NCBI GenBank assembly: GCA_005406025.1 | Contig: BGZK01000543.1 | Location: 186,001 to 250,000 of the forward strand | Direction: 5' to 3' | DNA length: 64,000 nt | Source of the DNA: Eumeta japonica | Taxonomy: Eukaryota; Arthropoda; Insecta; Lepidoptera; Psychidae | Part shown: one piece after another, positions 13,001 through 25,560 of the stretch | How positions within the stretch are numbered: position 1 is the first letter of the stretch | Layout: every line of letters begins with the position of its first letter | Made by a program: the position numbers and the translations under genes | Notes under the pieces: model-generated | Told to the model about the DNA's origin: nothing | Seen by the model: the letters and a program-made list of their open reading frames with translations, nothing else | The model's database searches: none

Positions 13001-14276
13001 AGGGCTGCTATTTATGTGTCCGAAACTGGCCACATACTGAACAATATTTAAAAAGTAATGACAACATTTATAAATGTAACTCGTTGTCTGTAGAATACAG
13101 TTTGTTTCATGTAACTGTCAATTGCTTTACTTGTGGCGTCATTTTGAAAATTGCGTATCTTTATCACCACGGAATTAACTGGTGAAAATTTTCATGCTGG
13201 ATTTATTGGAATTTTTAGCGTGAGCTAACTCAAAAACAGTGCATTGATCACTTCGACTTTTATGGATGAAGTACCATCAAAAACCACTATGTATCACTGG
13301 TTTAATGAGATTAATCGTGGACGGTGTATATTCACGGACGTATTTAAAGAAGGTAATCCTAAATCGGTTGTTGCATTACAAAATATCCGTGCTATACGAA
13401 AACGAATAATGCAAAATCGTCATGTTATATATCGTGAGATAAAAGCGTCCCTGGGCATAAGTATGACGAGCATACTTAAGATATTACACCAAAATATAGC
13501 TATAAAAAAATTTGTTTACGTTGGATTCCGCACAACGTGAGCATTCATCAAAAACAGACTCGTGTCTATTGGTCCAAAAAAAAAATTATAAAAAAATACA
13601 ATAATGGTGCGTCGAAAGCTGTTTACAATATCTACACAGGTGATGAATCTCGAATCCATGCGTAAGACCGCGAAAATAAACAACAGTCAACAGTGTTCCA
13701 AGATGAGCAAAACCCAACAAAAGTGATTCGTGCCAAAAGCACTTTGAAGCAAATGGTTGCCTGTTTTTTATTATTAATGTAGATGTGGTTACAGGGCCAC
13801 CAGAGAATCGTAAAACGGTTAATTCGAAGTGGTACACAACTTTTGTAGTGGATCTTCTTTGAAGAAAAAGAAAGAACAAACGACAACGCAGAATAATTCT
13901 TCATCATGACAATACTAGCTGTCACAAGTTGACCAAAACAACTCGGTTTTTGGAAGGTCAAAAGATCAATTTGACGTGTTATCTGCCATACAGCTCCAAT
14001 TTGGCAACCATCTATTTCTATTTATTCCCAAGCATGAAGAATAAATTACGTGGTCAACGTTTTTCATGCTGCGAAGAGGCCGTTGATGCGTTCAAAATTT
14101 AGGTTTTGGAAATACCGCAATCAGAATGGAAAAAGTGCTATAAAAATTGCTTTCATCGTATTCAAAAGTGCATCGATAAATCATGACGCATATTTTGAAA
14201 AACAATAAAACCATATTATTGTAAATAATTAATGTTTGTTTCTATTTGATGTTTTGGACTTATAAATAGCAGTCCT
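13001..14276 (+). mobile_element. Dead mariner-family transposon with both terminal inverted repeats
   Basis: The 26-base ends AGGGCTGCTATTTATGTGTC... and ...GACTTATAAATAGCAGTCCT are inverted repeats with four mismatches, 1,276 bp apart, a normal mariner size. The frame includes VPSKTTMYHWFNEINRGR, then REIKASLGISMTSILKILH, then TGDES near 13639 (first catalytic Asp), then LHHDNTSCH near 13900 (second). The third catalytic position, in PYSSNLATIYFYLF near 13990, has Tyr in place of Asp, and several stops and shifts break the frame. It is therefore inactive. Confidence 0.85.
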
Positions 14277-14902
14277 CATATGTAATAAAAAAATACATGG
14301 TGAACTTCGAAAGTCTCAATTTGTTTTATGAAATTGTTTTATCAAATCAATTTGTTTTATCAAAACTTTCAATTTGTATTATTTATGAGTTCAATTTGTT
14401 TTATGTAAACGCTCCATAAAAGTGAAAATTACTGATAATTAATGAACTCAAAAATAGTGGCAACAGGATTTCATAAGGAAACATTATAAAATTTAAAAGA
14501 ATGACATGCGTTATATCTATAGAGTTTAACAATGTTTAGGATAAATTTCATATAGCGGTAGGTGAATTCTCGACACGCTCGTCTGCGAAGCAACAATTAC
14601 CGCTTATAAATCATGATCTGCACTACGTGTTTCCTAATCGATAAGCAGAGTAAAATATGAATTGTCACTTTCTTTATCTACGAAAAAAATAAGTTATGAA
14701 ATGTGTATGTCGAAGCAGTTCCCTAACGACTTCCTGTTCCAAAACATTTGTCGAGAGTTTTCAGTACGTACTGGACATAGAGGGAACTACGGCCTAGTAC
14801 CCCATTTTTAAAATAGATGCAGTCCTGCAGTGGGACTCTTAATTGATTCTACCGTCTTTGAGATGTCCGTTTAAAATAGAGTAAAATATCAAACGTGCCG
14901 AA

Positions 14903-14994
14903 TTACAAGCATTGTATTTTATTACTTTTTATCTCTTGTGCAGCCCTTTTACTCTTGTCAAGTACCGAATAGAAAGAAACTAAATAAAAAGAAA
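14903..14994 (-). CDS. Tentative last exon of gene B
   Basis: After a possible acceptor (tttctatcgcttcag), two bases complete a Phe codon and an open frame reads SFYLVSFYSVLDKSK and on to TAA at 14905-14903. The phase fits exon 3. The hydrophobic FYLVSFYS run resembles the YFLMIVWS of gene A, and the total protein length equals gene A. The similarity is weak and the polypyrimidine tract is poor, so this could be chance. Confidence 0.4.
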
Positions 14995-17900
14995 CTGAAG
15001 CGATAGAAAGTACTCTTACTTAAATACAAACTATAGAATGTTGAAAACGTGGTACATGTCAAGAGACGTATAGGATCACTCCAAAAAAATGAGTTACATT
15101 CATAATATTAACACTAGACATAAGAAAGATCTTGCTGCTCATAAAACGCGTCTAAGCAAAATTAGCAAAGCATATATGGGGCAATGTGTGCGCTTTCATA
15201 GTGAGATCGCAGCTGAAATTCAAAATTTGCCATTTTATGAGTTTAAGCGTTTCTTTAAAAGAAAGTTATATGACAAGGGCTATTATGTCGTGTCTGAATA
15301 TGATAATGAAAAAAACCCTTGGGATTGGACTGCTCGGCTATCACGTTGCTTCATGTTATTTCAAAGTATGGTACTAAATTATTAATTACTCAATATTGTG
15401 TATCGATGAGTAAAAGGAGCAAACCTTGAGTTTCTTGCCCTTTCTTCTCAATGTGAATCAGCATTTGGAATGATTGGTGATGTTAATGTCGAAAACTATT
15501 GTTTATGACGCATTTCAAGTGTAATTTATTGTAAAAAAAAATATCTACGAAATAAAAGTTATTTTTGGTTCGATTTCATTATGTTTGTAATTTAGCACAT
15601 TTAACATTTTGCTCCGTTTCCATATTTCTTAAAATAAATACCTTCTTTAATATGTTGGCTCATGGAATACTAAACGTTTATTTTTTATAAAAGGTTCGAA
15701 TAACCGTCTTTATAGTCGATGCTCAGTAGTCAAAAAAATTAGAAATAAGACCGTTATAACGGTGAAGTAAGTAGCTATTTTTATATCACATATATGAGGG
15801 GCAAACGATCTGGCCATCCGTCAGAAATTAAATGGTCACCGCCGCCCAACGACACTTACAACTCTAGAGGAGTCATCGGTGCGCTGCTGGCCACTTGGGA
15901 GAGTATGGGATATCTAATGGAGAGGGATCGGGATGATGGAGAGGAAGAGAGAGGAGTGGGACACGGGAACAATAACAAAAGGTGCTACTTCACGTCCGTG
16001 TTCTGTTAAAGTGTGGTATCTCACTGGTTAAGTGAACCCATTTATGTGCTGCAGCCAAATTCGCTACGATATAGTTCCACCGCACTAATTTAAGCAAAAT
16101 GTAAATTAATTTCAATCGTATTTTACTTACAACAAACTATAAGATCCATTACAATGGCGTCCGAGTTCTGGACGAAAAACGATATGAATATCGAAATCAG
16201 AGCGACAATCAACAGAGCGGCTGCGCACAGGAGATACGCTAGCACGTACTCCGGCTTACTCTGCAACCGGAAAGATTAAGTGTTAGGTACAAAATGATAG
16301 TAGTATATGAAGCGAACGTACAAAAATAAGTTGGTCCACTCTCAATAGAAAATATTTAATAATGCCATACTGTATCCTTATAATTCATATCTATGCATTC
16401 CCGATAATAAGTCCGAATTCCTACGTCTTTATATCGGCTGATGATTTTGCGTCCTCCACGACCTCGATCCCGGTGCAGCTCTCGTCTAAATCTTTAAAGG
16501 CGTAATAACTTGAAAACATGACATGATCTAAAACTTTACAGGCACGAAATTTTAAAAATTATAACCAGAATAATTCGGTTATAGTTCTAGTTTAAGAGAA
16601 TTTTGCATATAACTCGATTTTTACCTAAAAACCAATTCATATGCAAAATTCTCTTAACTTTAATTAAATAAAATTCTTTTCACCGAAAAACGTAGAAATT
16701 TCAGAACTTTTGATCAAAACACTGCGACAAGTAATTTTGACAGTCCTATTATGATGTTAACCTAACACTATCTAAAAATTCTTAAGAGATAGAAACAGGT
16801 GAAAATCAGAGGGTGCAACATCAGGGCTATATGGTGGATGCATTACCACTTACTAACCAAACTCTCTCAATGTTTGCTGAGAAGCTAAAAATGTGCCAGA
16901 CTACACATTATGGTGAAAAACAACATCCTTTTTGTTGATCAATTCCGCCCATTTTTTATCTACTTCTTGTTCGAGTCTCATCAGCTGTTGGCAGTAAAGA
17001 TCCAAATTGATAATTTTGCCCGGAGGTAAAAGCTCATAATGAATGCATGCCTTTTACATGTCATCAACTTATTGCAAGCTAATCCGTGTTTCGCTATAGT
17101 TTGTGGAGCTTGATTGACTTTTGACTATGATATTTTTTGTATGTTCTCGTCGTAGGTAATCCATCTTTCATCACCAGTAACTAATCTTTTTAAAAATGGT
17201 TCGGTTTATTACATTTCAAAAAAGAATCGTAAATTAGTACACAATACATTAGATTTCTTTCAGTGAATTCGTGTGGGATCCGAATATCGAGCTTTTTTTA
17301 TGTATCCAACTTTTATCAAATGGGACAAAACTGTTTTGTAGTCTATCCCCAGCTACGTTGTAAAAACCGCCGATCTTGCTCTACTTTTTTTTAAAATGGC
17401 ATCGACTTTATCTGTAACGAGGTTCATCTTTGACATCAAAATTACTGGACTGAAAACTTTTGTACCAGTTTTATGCTACTCGTACCAATACTGCATTAGA
17501 ACCATTAATATCATATATATTTTTCGTGGCTTGTGTCGCATTTTTTCCATTTTTTGTAATAAGATTTTAAAATATATCGAATTTCTACGTTAGATTCACT
17601 TATTTTGGCGGACAGAAAAACAATAGAAAAATGGCGGAACACCGTTTTTAAATGTTATTTTTCTTTTTTTCAAATTTTATCTATTTAATGGTTCAAAACT
17701 ATCCAAATACAAAATGTACAATCAAAGAAATTTCACTGCAAATTTTTACTTAATAAATATGAAAATGCTTTTTGCCAAACCAATATGTTTAAATTCCATA
17801 TCTTTATCGAACAATGTCGGATTGAACTCTGGGAAAAATTTATTTACAATATTATTTTCAATCAAAATGGACTAATATACACTAAAATTATGGATTCGTA

Positions 17901-19843
17901 ATTTTCGTTGATGTGTCAAATATTGATAATTTTCAATAAATTAATGTCGCAGAGAGCATCGAAATATACAGCTGTATGATTTTGAACTAGCCTTCTTTTC
18001 AAAATTACTACCACTTCGAAATTTACCAGAGATGGCATCACAATTCTCATGCATTCTTATCAATGAACTTTTTTCATATCCATCCCGCTGTACACTCGGC
18101 TAGTAAAATAACCTAACATGTGGATTCCTAAGTTTATTTGCTAGCATGTCTCTTACATTAGAGAAAAATTTGCCCCAATTTGCACATCGATCAGTTTGCA
18201 CATGTCTGGAGACATATTTGAACATTAATTGAATAGAGGCAGGTTTTTATGTATGTATACTTAAAATAAAACACTTCATTTTAAATTTGTTATAGGATCC
18301 TAAGGTTCACACAATCGTAATCGTCTACACTCAGATTTATTTTACCAATGAAGCCGTCGACCCGGCAACATTTTAAGTCTGATCAATTTAAAACAACAAA
18401 AATCACAGGATACCTGTATATTGGCCCCACAATTGCCTTTTGTTTTAACTTCGTTTGTGTATAGAATATCGAGTCGCCTGTCTTTCATCAGTTTTTGCTT
18501 GTTATTGATTTTGTTATTCATCCCTCCACAAATATTAAAATACCGAAACAACCTATCTATCCAGTCTCTGTTTCACCTCAAGCTCGACGGGTGGCTGACC
18601 TCATCATCGCAATGGAGCCAATGGCTCCTCATCCACCAGAAAATTTGAGCCGCGCTCCGGTCCCGATACTAAGAGACTAACCGACATAGGTTTTCCATCT
18701 TGGTGCAATAATTTTACTCATCTCACACAGGTACACAATATTTTCGTAATCATTAAGAGTTAGAGATTTCGCTTTGCTTAAAATGAGTTCTTAATTAGAC
18801 GTTAACCCATAAAGAACTCAAATCATCTATCCCAAAATAAAACACCTATTAAATTATGATATGTAGGTAGCCAAAGTAAACCAATTTCACCGTTAACATA
18901 ACAGTAAAGTTAATATATTACTTAGCAACCGGTCCGCCTATTTTTTGTGTTCGTAAGCTTTATTATGCTAAGTTGATAATATAATTAATATACTATATGT
19001 ATGCCGTAGATGAGAAATATGGTGAAACAGTAGATTGGAATTAGTAGGCAGAGCATTAAGATGGAAAAGACCACCAATATGTAGCCGTTTTCACGTTGCT
19101 CAGGATCTCCAGCTAAAGTGATTCCGGCTACTAATAATATCAAGGCAAAGGCCAAGGTTATCCCTTGGGTCACCTGAAACAAAATAAACTTATAATCAAA
19201 CCTTTTCTTGACAGATTAATATCTCGAGATGTATGATTGGCAGTGTAAAAAAAAACGTGTTTGAGTTTTGGTAACGAATCTGAGATGATAATAACTTTTA
19301 CTTATTAACAAATAATATTTAATAATTAAAGCATTAGGTTGATTATTTTATTTAAGCATAGAACTCATCAAGTTCTATTATATTTTCTTCATAACTACCT
19401 ATGTGTCAGAAAAGTCTCGTGTTTCGAATTTAAAAAGGAATTTTAATCCATGGAATGTTCTTTTTATTCGAAACCGACAAACACTATCAGACCATCAAAA
19501 ATCTGAAAAACTACATTTAGAAATACTAAAGAATATTATGATGACTGTCTTTTCAATAGCTGATGTGTGCAGCCCTTGCATCTACTAGCGCCACCGTCGT
19601 AGATGAAATATCAACAATTTTTTTTTGCTTTTTATACCGGTTCTTAGCATAAAAGAACATTCGATAACAACGGATGTTATTTTTTGTAAATACACGATAC
19701 ATAAGTTTTCGGAAATATAATGTTTCAAAACTTACCAATTGTACATAACCGATGATCAGTGACCCGATTCGTAAGTCGATGCAAAAGCAGCAAGAGTTGA
19801 AGACGGGCAGCTTTAGTGCCATTGTGAAACGAGCCGATCGTAT
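14903..19843 (-). CDS. Gene B: small four-helix membrane protein, paralogue of A and C
   Basis: Exons 19822-19736, 19173-18994 and 16260-16131 join in phases 0, 0, 1, as in gene A. They encode an N-terminal CCFCIDLRIGSLIIGYVQL motif, then helices one and two (VTQGITLAFALILLVAGITL and a second helix before IYGIHI), then helix three starting SKPEYVLAYLLCAAALLIV. The usual LRTG is LRIG here. A tentative last exon at 14994-14903 would give 162 residues, the same total as gene A. The coding DNA is much more AT-rich than in gene C. A dead mariner sits in intron 2 and a LINE fragment in intron 3. The ATG is 21 bases inside an exon that opens after GTTTTAG at 19843, so an upstream non-coding exon is expected. 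Function is unknown; membership of a LAPTM4/DUF4728-like family is inferred from the motif and topology. Confidence 0.8.
15089..15385 (+). mobile_element. C-terminal remnant of a CR1/jockey-like LINE ORF2
   Basis: The frame reads HNINTRHKKDLAAHKTRLSK and further on NLPFYEFKRFFKRKLYDKGY and SEYDNEKNPW. This YNTR...DL...F..LK..L..K.YY...(E)(F/Y)L...W pattern ends many insect LINE reverse transcriptases. The first 77 codons are unbroken. Confidence 0.65.
15785..16080 (-). repeat. Interspersed repeat family R, copy 2 (reverse)
   Basis: The reverse complement reads 'gataccacactttaacagaacacggacgtgaagtagcacc', matching copies at 9986 and 57555. It continues with 'gcgcaccgatgactcctctagagttgtaagtgtcgttgggcgg'. 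It ends about 50 bp from gene B exon 3. The open frame through it is not a gene. Confidence 0.55.
16131..16260 (-). CDS. Gene B coding exon 3 (43 codons + 1 base)
   Basis: The exon lies between acceptor cggttgcag and donor gtaagt, exit phase 1, 130 bases as in A and C. It encodes SKPEYVLAYLLCAAALLIVA, a second hydrophobic stretch, then QNSDAIVMDLIVC leading into helix four. Confidence 0.85.
16750..17640 (-). mobile_element. Second dead mariner (different subfamily) in intron 2 of gene B
   Basis: Minus-strand frames give VTDKVDAILKKSRAR, then LGIDYKTVLSHLIKVGYIKK, then FLKRLVTGDERWITYDEN, then PPGKIINLDLYCQQLMRLEQ and NKKDVVFHHNV. The second catalytic motif HxDN is HHNV, so that Asp is lost. 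Stops and shifts are frequent, and no terminal repeats were identified. Confidence 0.75.
18994..19173 (-). CDS. Gene B coding exon 2 (60 codons)
   Basis: Acceptor ttgtttcag opens the exon and donor gtatat closes it, in phase 0. It encodes two membrane helices around the polar loop GDPEQRENG and ends LIYGIHI, matching LINGAHK in gene A and FIIGVHT in gene C. Confidence 0.87.
19736..19822 (-). CDS. Gene B coding exon 1 (29 codons)
   Basis: The exon encodes MALKLPVFNSCCFCIDLRIG and then SLIIGYVQL, with the strong donor gtaagt at phase 0. It aligns residue by residue with exon 1 of genes A and C over the CC...LR.G..IIGY block. Confidence 0.85.
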
Positions 19844-20039
19844 CTAAAACAAACTAATGATATCTATGACAAACGTACTTATAACAAGACAATCACATGT
19901 ACAATAAACTCTTCTTACAATTATTTGAATACGATTTGATTTATTTGAATATTTAAATTAAGTTATTTATGTAACGGATGAATAAGGATTCTGCAATCTG
20001 TACACGGAGGCTCTGATGCCTGTACTACACACCAATTGA

Positions 20040-21725
20040 TTTGGCATCCGTAGAGATGTCAGACATGGATGCGTAGCTTCACCATGGTCGTTTGACACAT
20101 CGATAGATAGAACGTTTATATGATTTAAACGTTTGTGGGTGTGGACTAAAAATGGGTGAACTGTTTGTTAAATGCCTCATTTAGGCTGACGATCTAGTGA
20201 TTCTTGCGCCATCAGCGTGCGAGTTACAAGCAATGGCAATTATGATGAATGATTATTTTTAGGATAGAAATATGAAATCAGGCAAGACTAAGATCATTGT
20301 GATTGAAAGAAGCAAAGACCCGACTAAAGGCAATATAAAAAATTTGGAAAATCCAAAAGTGCACGCCTCATAGCGGTTACTCCATTTTTACTAAAGAAAA
20401 GTGCGTATGTCAGCTCCGACGAATGACTGGAGCTCACTCTTTATGAATGATTACAAATTACTTGGTATGCATTGTTCAATACTCTAAATTCTATATATTA
20501 ACAAAAATTTATACCGTAATCGTCATTTTTTTTTTTAAATTGATATAAATTAAAAAAAAATACTTACCGTGGTGTCAAAATTTTTACATAAACGTTGAGA
20601 ATAAAAAAGACAGTCACGCTTCGGGTTTTTTAAGTTCTCTAGATTAAGATTTAATAAAAAAAAAAATTTTTACTAAAAGACTCGTCAAAATTTTGCTTAT
20701 TAAATATAAATTAAACTACACCGAATTAGACAGTGAAATTCAATAAGCTTCTATTCAGATGCATACTAAAGCGAATGAAAAAAAACACTCGATTAGTGAA
20801 GTATTTCATTCGTTATCGTGACCACATACAGGATCCGCACATACAGACACACGGACGTCCACGAAAAACATTTTTTAAACAGTTTTTAAAATATGTTCTA
20901 TAACAAAATGCGTTTTGAAGATATTACAGATATTAAAATCAGTGATTTTTCTTGCCGTTTGAGTGCATACATTATTTTACAAGGGCAACATGTAATAAAT
21001 AAAGACCTTTAAAGTTCAAAAAATCGCTCGTTTTTCGTAAGGCGGGAGTAGAGCACTACCTCATGCGCTCCGCTTATGAGGCGTGCAATACGTGTAGAAG
21101 GCGAGAAAGTTGAACAAGTGAAAGAGTGCGTAAATTATTAACAAATTATTAAACACGATAGAGATATTGACAGGAGTGTAAATACAGGAAAAAAAACGAA
21201 TGGGCCCTTACTTGCTATTATGAATAGTAAAACCAGTAGTCACGACAAGCGCACTTGACTATCATTAATATGGTTCTAATCTCAACGCTTATTATGTTAA
21301 TGAAAGTTAGGTATGGCAGAAGAAAAATGAAAATAGAATCAATGTGGTGGAGATGAAAATAGAATCAATGCGTAATATATGTGGTGTGTCTTTAAAAATA
21401 GATTTAGGAACGTTGAAGTCAGAGAGCGGCGCGAGGTGAAAGATGTAGTGACCAGTTTAAAAAAAAACCTATGTTACAGGAGTTTGCCCACCTAGAATGA
21501 AAGGCGACTGACAAAAGAAATACAGGTAATGGAAAAGTCGGCATGGGTTGCCTTAGAAAATTATATGTAGATCAAATTGTAGAAACGTTAAAAAAGGGTA
21601 CATTGTAAACACCCAAAACCAAGAATAATATAAAGAGATTGATAGATGTCAATAAAGTAAAAGAGATATCCGGAGATCAGATTATGAAAAAAATTGTGGA
21701 CTCTACCTACTTTTCTGGGAAATAG
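20040..21725 (+). mobile_element. RTE-type LINE remnant interrupted by a 0.7-kb insertion
   Basis: Left part: CVASPWSF, then ADDLVILAPSACELQAMAIM and GKTKIIVIER (reverse-transcriptase palm with the ADD core). Right part after the insertion: VEGEKVEQVKECVN, RNICGVSLKIDLGTLKS, GNGKVGMGCLRKLYVDQIVE, RLIDVNKVKEISGD. These are successive C-terminal blocks of the RTE type found in moths, with many stops and shifts. Confidence 0.75.
20361..21086. mobile_element. Non-coding inverted-repeat element nested in the RTE LINE
   Basis: Left end gcacgcctcatagcgg and right end cgcttatgaggcgtgc are inverted repeats with a one-base gap, 726 bp apart. The LINE reading resumes right after the right end. 'ggaaaatccaaaagtgca' just at the left end also occurs at 49496-49513, so the true boundary may be slightly outside. 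No transposase frame. Confidence 0.6.
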
Positions 21726-23050
21726 GCGTGAGTTTATAATAATAATATACCGCATTGGAACAGACTAATGATGTGTAGAACAGATAAACATTGGCTATTT
21801 CTAGAGTCAAATCCAAACTCGAATAACAATATGTAAAACAATTCCACCGTAGTTAAAAAAATGTTATCGTCTTGTTTGTATGTTTTAAAAAACATACTCA
21901 TTTTTATGTGAAATAATGTTATCGTATCTAAACATATCTTAAACAAACCAAATACGCTTAAAACGAACTAATTTTATTTTGGTGTCTAACACAAGCTGAT
22001 CGTATTTAAAACAAGTCATTTGCTTTTTATTATAATAGCAGTAATGAAAACTATTGTCCTTGTGCAACTTTATGAGTAAAAATTTATTACGAATATCACC
22101 ACATATCTTCATGTAAAATTAACCGAAATAAAATGACAATAAGATATGATATGGCAAATTGAAACTGTATAATTTTAATGAAACTGATGTACTCGTTTGG
22201 TATTTAGAGTTTTCTAAAATATTTCAATGAAATTTGACTTAAACCGATTAAATATTAATTAATTTCTACTAATATTTGGATTATTCATACACTATTAAGA
22301 ATGCAATGAATGGCATGATGTATATTGATTGAACTTTAATAAACATGTATTTGACACTAAAGCCTTTAATCGTTTCATTTTGTTATTTTTTTAAGCCATT
22401 TTCAGGTGAAAAATGAGCATGGAAGTCATCATAAATTAAGTAGTCACGGCGACCAGTGCGTTGACGATGGATTTTTTCTTTAATCTTAGAAGTTTCCATT
22501 TTGAAAAAATATCCTCATAATATAAGCTTAGATGCTGACTAACAATGGACTACGAAGGCGGGTCGAGGCCCGTTTGGTGCAGCTTATGAAAATCATCTAG
22601 AGACAAAAATAAATACAAGTCCATTATGGGCAGGAAATGGTTAAAATATTGGCACATATTAGAGATATGTTTGCTAACAAATAGGTGCGTATAGACGCAC
22701 CTGTTCGTTATAGACCCGAAGAAGTACACCGCTTATAGAAGCATTGATAATTCTACTCCTTATATGAATATCCACTGGTTTACTTTAATTACTAATTTTT
22801 TTGAGTTGCAATTTAAATTGGCTTACTAGGATTAAATGTTTAGTGGGGAAGTTAATTTAATAACATTAAGTTCGTAATATCATTCACTTCATATTGTGCT
22901 CATGGTTATATTAATTGTCTTTGTTGTTCGTACATCGGATTCCTACTATACGCACACAGAATAAGATTAACATTAAACTGACTTATGTCATATTCAAGCT
23001 TTCCTTTTAAAAATGCGTTGTGCGGTTGGCGCCTTGTAGTATGTATTAGT
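21726..23050. other. AT-rich stretch, nothing recognised
   Basis: No exon-like block or repeat relative recognised on either strand. Confidence 0.45.
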
Positions 23051-23059
23051 CTACTACTA

Positions 23060-23720
23060 AAATATGTTAAAAACCGTTTTAATTCTTGATAAAGGTATTA
23101 AAAATATGAACAATAGCTCATTAAATTCGAAATAACCTTTAGAAAAAAATATTTTTTTAAGATTATACTGCACATAAAAATTGCAAAAGTTATAAACAAA
23201 TCAAGGAAAAAAAAAAGCTATTTAGTGTTCGCTTAAATCTCAAAAAAAAAATAAAAATTAAGAAATTTAGGAAAAAGATCTTAAGAAGAGAAAATTTTAA
23301 ACAAAAAACATCTAAATTTTAGAATTCCATCTCCATTATTTATAATTTTAATTTAACTCTGAAAATAGGGCTCCGCGCGGCCGTTTCACTATTGGCCCGT
23401 CGCTGAGATGAAAAGAGTGCGATAAAATAAATATATTTTCTTACTATTAAATATTAATTTGACAATTTAAAATAATTACGGTTTTAACGAAACACTTCAG
23501 AATATAGTACCGTTGAAATAAAAAATGAAACTTCATTTATCAAAAAATAATTATTAATTAACAATTTTTTGTTAGAATTGGAAAATTCACATAAAACCTA
23601 TATTTTTTTACTTCTTGGAGACCGTCGTGTATATATACTTAATAATAACATTACGTGATAAAAGTTTATAAAAAAGCTTTTATTTTGATAATAATATATA
23701 TTTAAAGGTGAAAAATAACG
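23060..23720 (+). repeat. Copy 2 of the dispersed head-plus-arm element
   Basis: Collinear with 1830-2630: ttaattcttgataaagg, attatttataattttaattta, ctgaaaatagggctccgcgcggccg, taccgttgaaataaaaaatgaa, cttggagaccgtcgtgtatatata. One arm only, non-coding. Confidence 0.6.
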
Positions 23721-24089
23721 ATTCATCGTTTTTCATGAGAACAAAAGTTCAACAAAAATTAGTTAATGAAGAATTATGTAATTTTTGAACAAGGCATACA
23801 TGTAGCAAGCGTCACATCAAGTAAGAAAATATGAATCTGACGTCTCCAAATGCAAATATTTACTGTATTTGATTAGATGATTTTTTACATTACCTTATAT
23901 CCATCTATTCGGTTGACTTTTACGCAGTTGGATTTTATTTTTTTTTTAGTTTGCTAAATTGAATTTAGACAGACAAAGTGCTGACAATAATTCATCTCAA
24001 CGTTTTATTTACTTGTTGATTTTTACAAGTTATAGCCGAAACAAATACAAAACCATTGAGAACGAAACAGCCCGATAAGAAATCGAGTC

Positions 24090-25035
24090 ACTTATACCCA
24101 TAGATATTTGCCTTCTAAATATTCAGAAATTGCATATTACCCTTTTTTACTGAATGATTGTTTAATAACATTCTTAACTTTATATAGGGGTAAATCTTGT
24201 ATATCTACAGGAACCTTATTGAATATCCGCGCACAGAGTCCTCTAAATGAATTTGTGACTTTACTTAGTCGACTAACATGTGAAATCAGTTTATTTTTAT
24301 TTCTGGTATTGAGTTTATGTCAACTACTATTTCTTTTGAACATTTCAAAATTTTTTGACATGTAATAAATTTTCATAAATGAATTGAGATGCCAGGGTTA
24401 AAATTCCAATTTCCTTAAACTTATTTCCAAGAGATGCACGAGGTCCGAGCTTGTAAGTCGCGCGAACGGCCCGCTTCTGCAGTACGAAAATTCTATGTGG
24501 AAACAGCCAAAATAAACCAATCTAATAGTTTCGATGTCTGATAAATTTCTCATTTTTTTGACAGCATAGGCGGCAGAGCTAAGCCTTTTCGCCAACTTAC
24601 TTATATGAGGAGCCCATTGAAGCCAGTTATCTAAAATAATTCCCAGGAACGCGGTAAAATTAACAAATTCCAATTTTTTGTTACGTACTGAAACAATTTC
24701 AGATCCATGTCTTACATTTGGAAGTGAGAATTTTATACATTTTGTTTTCATTTCGTTAAGAAGTAGGTTATTTGCAGTAATCATTTTTCTAGCTTAGAGA
24801 TAGCATTGTTCACATCGTCATAAGTGGACTGTCTTCCTTTAACTTTGAATAACAAAGAAGTATCATCTGCAAACAGTACTATCTTATGAGCATCCTTAAC
24901 AAGGCTAGGTAAATCATTTATGCAGACTAAAAAAAGAAAGGGACCAAGAATTGATTTCTGTGGTACACTCATGTGGACTATAGATCCAAACGATCTCATA
25001 CCATTGACATCAATTCTCTGAACCCTGTTACTCAA
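24090..25035 (-). mobile_element. CR1/jockey-like LINE, 5'-truncated, with one frameshift
   Basis: From 25035 the minus strand reads SVPQKSILGPFLFLVCINDL, then IVLFADDTSLLF (reverse-transcriptase YADD box as FADD). It shifts frame at 24784-24781 and continues NLLLNEMKTKCIKFSLPN, FLGIILDNWLQWAPHISKLA and AAYAVKKMRNLSD. In another frame it reads FRGLCARIFNKVPVDIQDLP and KKGYYAISEYLEGKYLW. The sequence upstream of 25035 is unrelated, as expected for 5' truncation. Confidence 0.8.
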
Positions 25036-25329
25036 AATAATAAAAATTTAATACGTCTTGTTATTACTTTTCGTTCAATTTCCAGATTTTTTATACTACG
25101 TTTTTTACAATGACAACAAAATGATTCGATTTTGAATAATTACATCAAAACTATTGTTGTTTTAATTTTTTTCTTTAGAAAACGCCCCGTGTTATGTATA
25201 AATGGCTTTTGTAGTTTTGTTTCTTAGATGTTTGAAAAAGATGCCCTGTAAATCGTTAACACAATGAAATATTTTTATCCCCAAACCGGCTTATAAATCA
25301 TTAAGATTATTTTATATTTTTTACTAACT

Positions 25330-25560
25330 TTCCGCTCACGGCTTCTTCCGCATGAAATTCGGTCTATGACAAAGTTTTTATCACTATCCTACCCGTAAAT
25401 CTTTAAATGAAGATCACTTTTTCCCTGATATGCAATTCAAATTAAATAAGGCTCATATTCTGCTTCAAGCTAAGCTCTATCTACTCGTGAAAACCTTATC
25501 AAAATTCATGAAGTAATTTCATATACATGCGTGAATAGACAGACAAGTAGGAAAAATTTA
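25330..25560 (+). repeat. Degenerate 'tctgctc.aagctctatc' repeat
   Basis: The string 'catattctgcttcaagctaagctctatctactcgtgaaaacc...gtgaatagacagacaa' matches 30278-30365 ('tatattctgctccataccaagccctatccactcgtgcattaaaatcc...cgaatagacagagaca'). It appears to be the 3' half of the 'ctagctg..gcccgcggc' repeats. Confidence 0.5.

Noticed and set aside
15794..16009. 71-codon plus-strand open frame next to gene B exon 3
   Set aside because: It lies in an interspersed repeat found in two other places in the window and has no exon borders.
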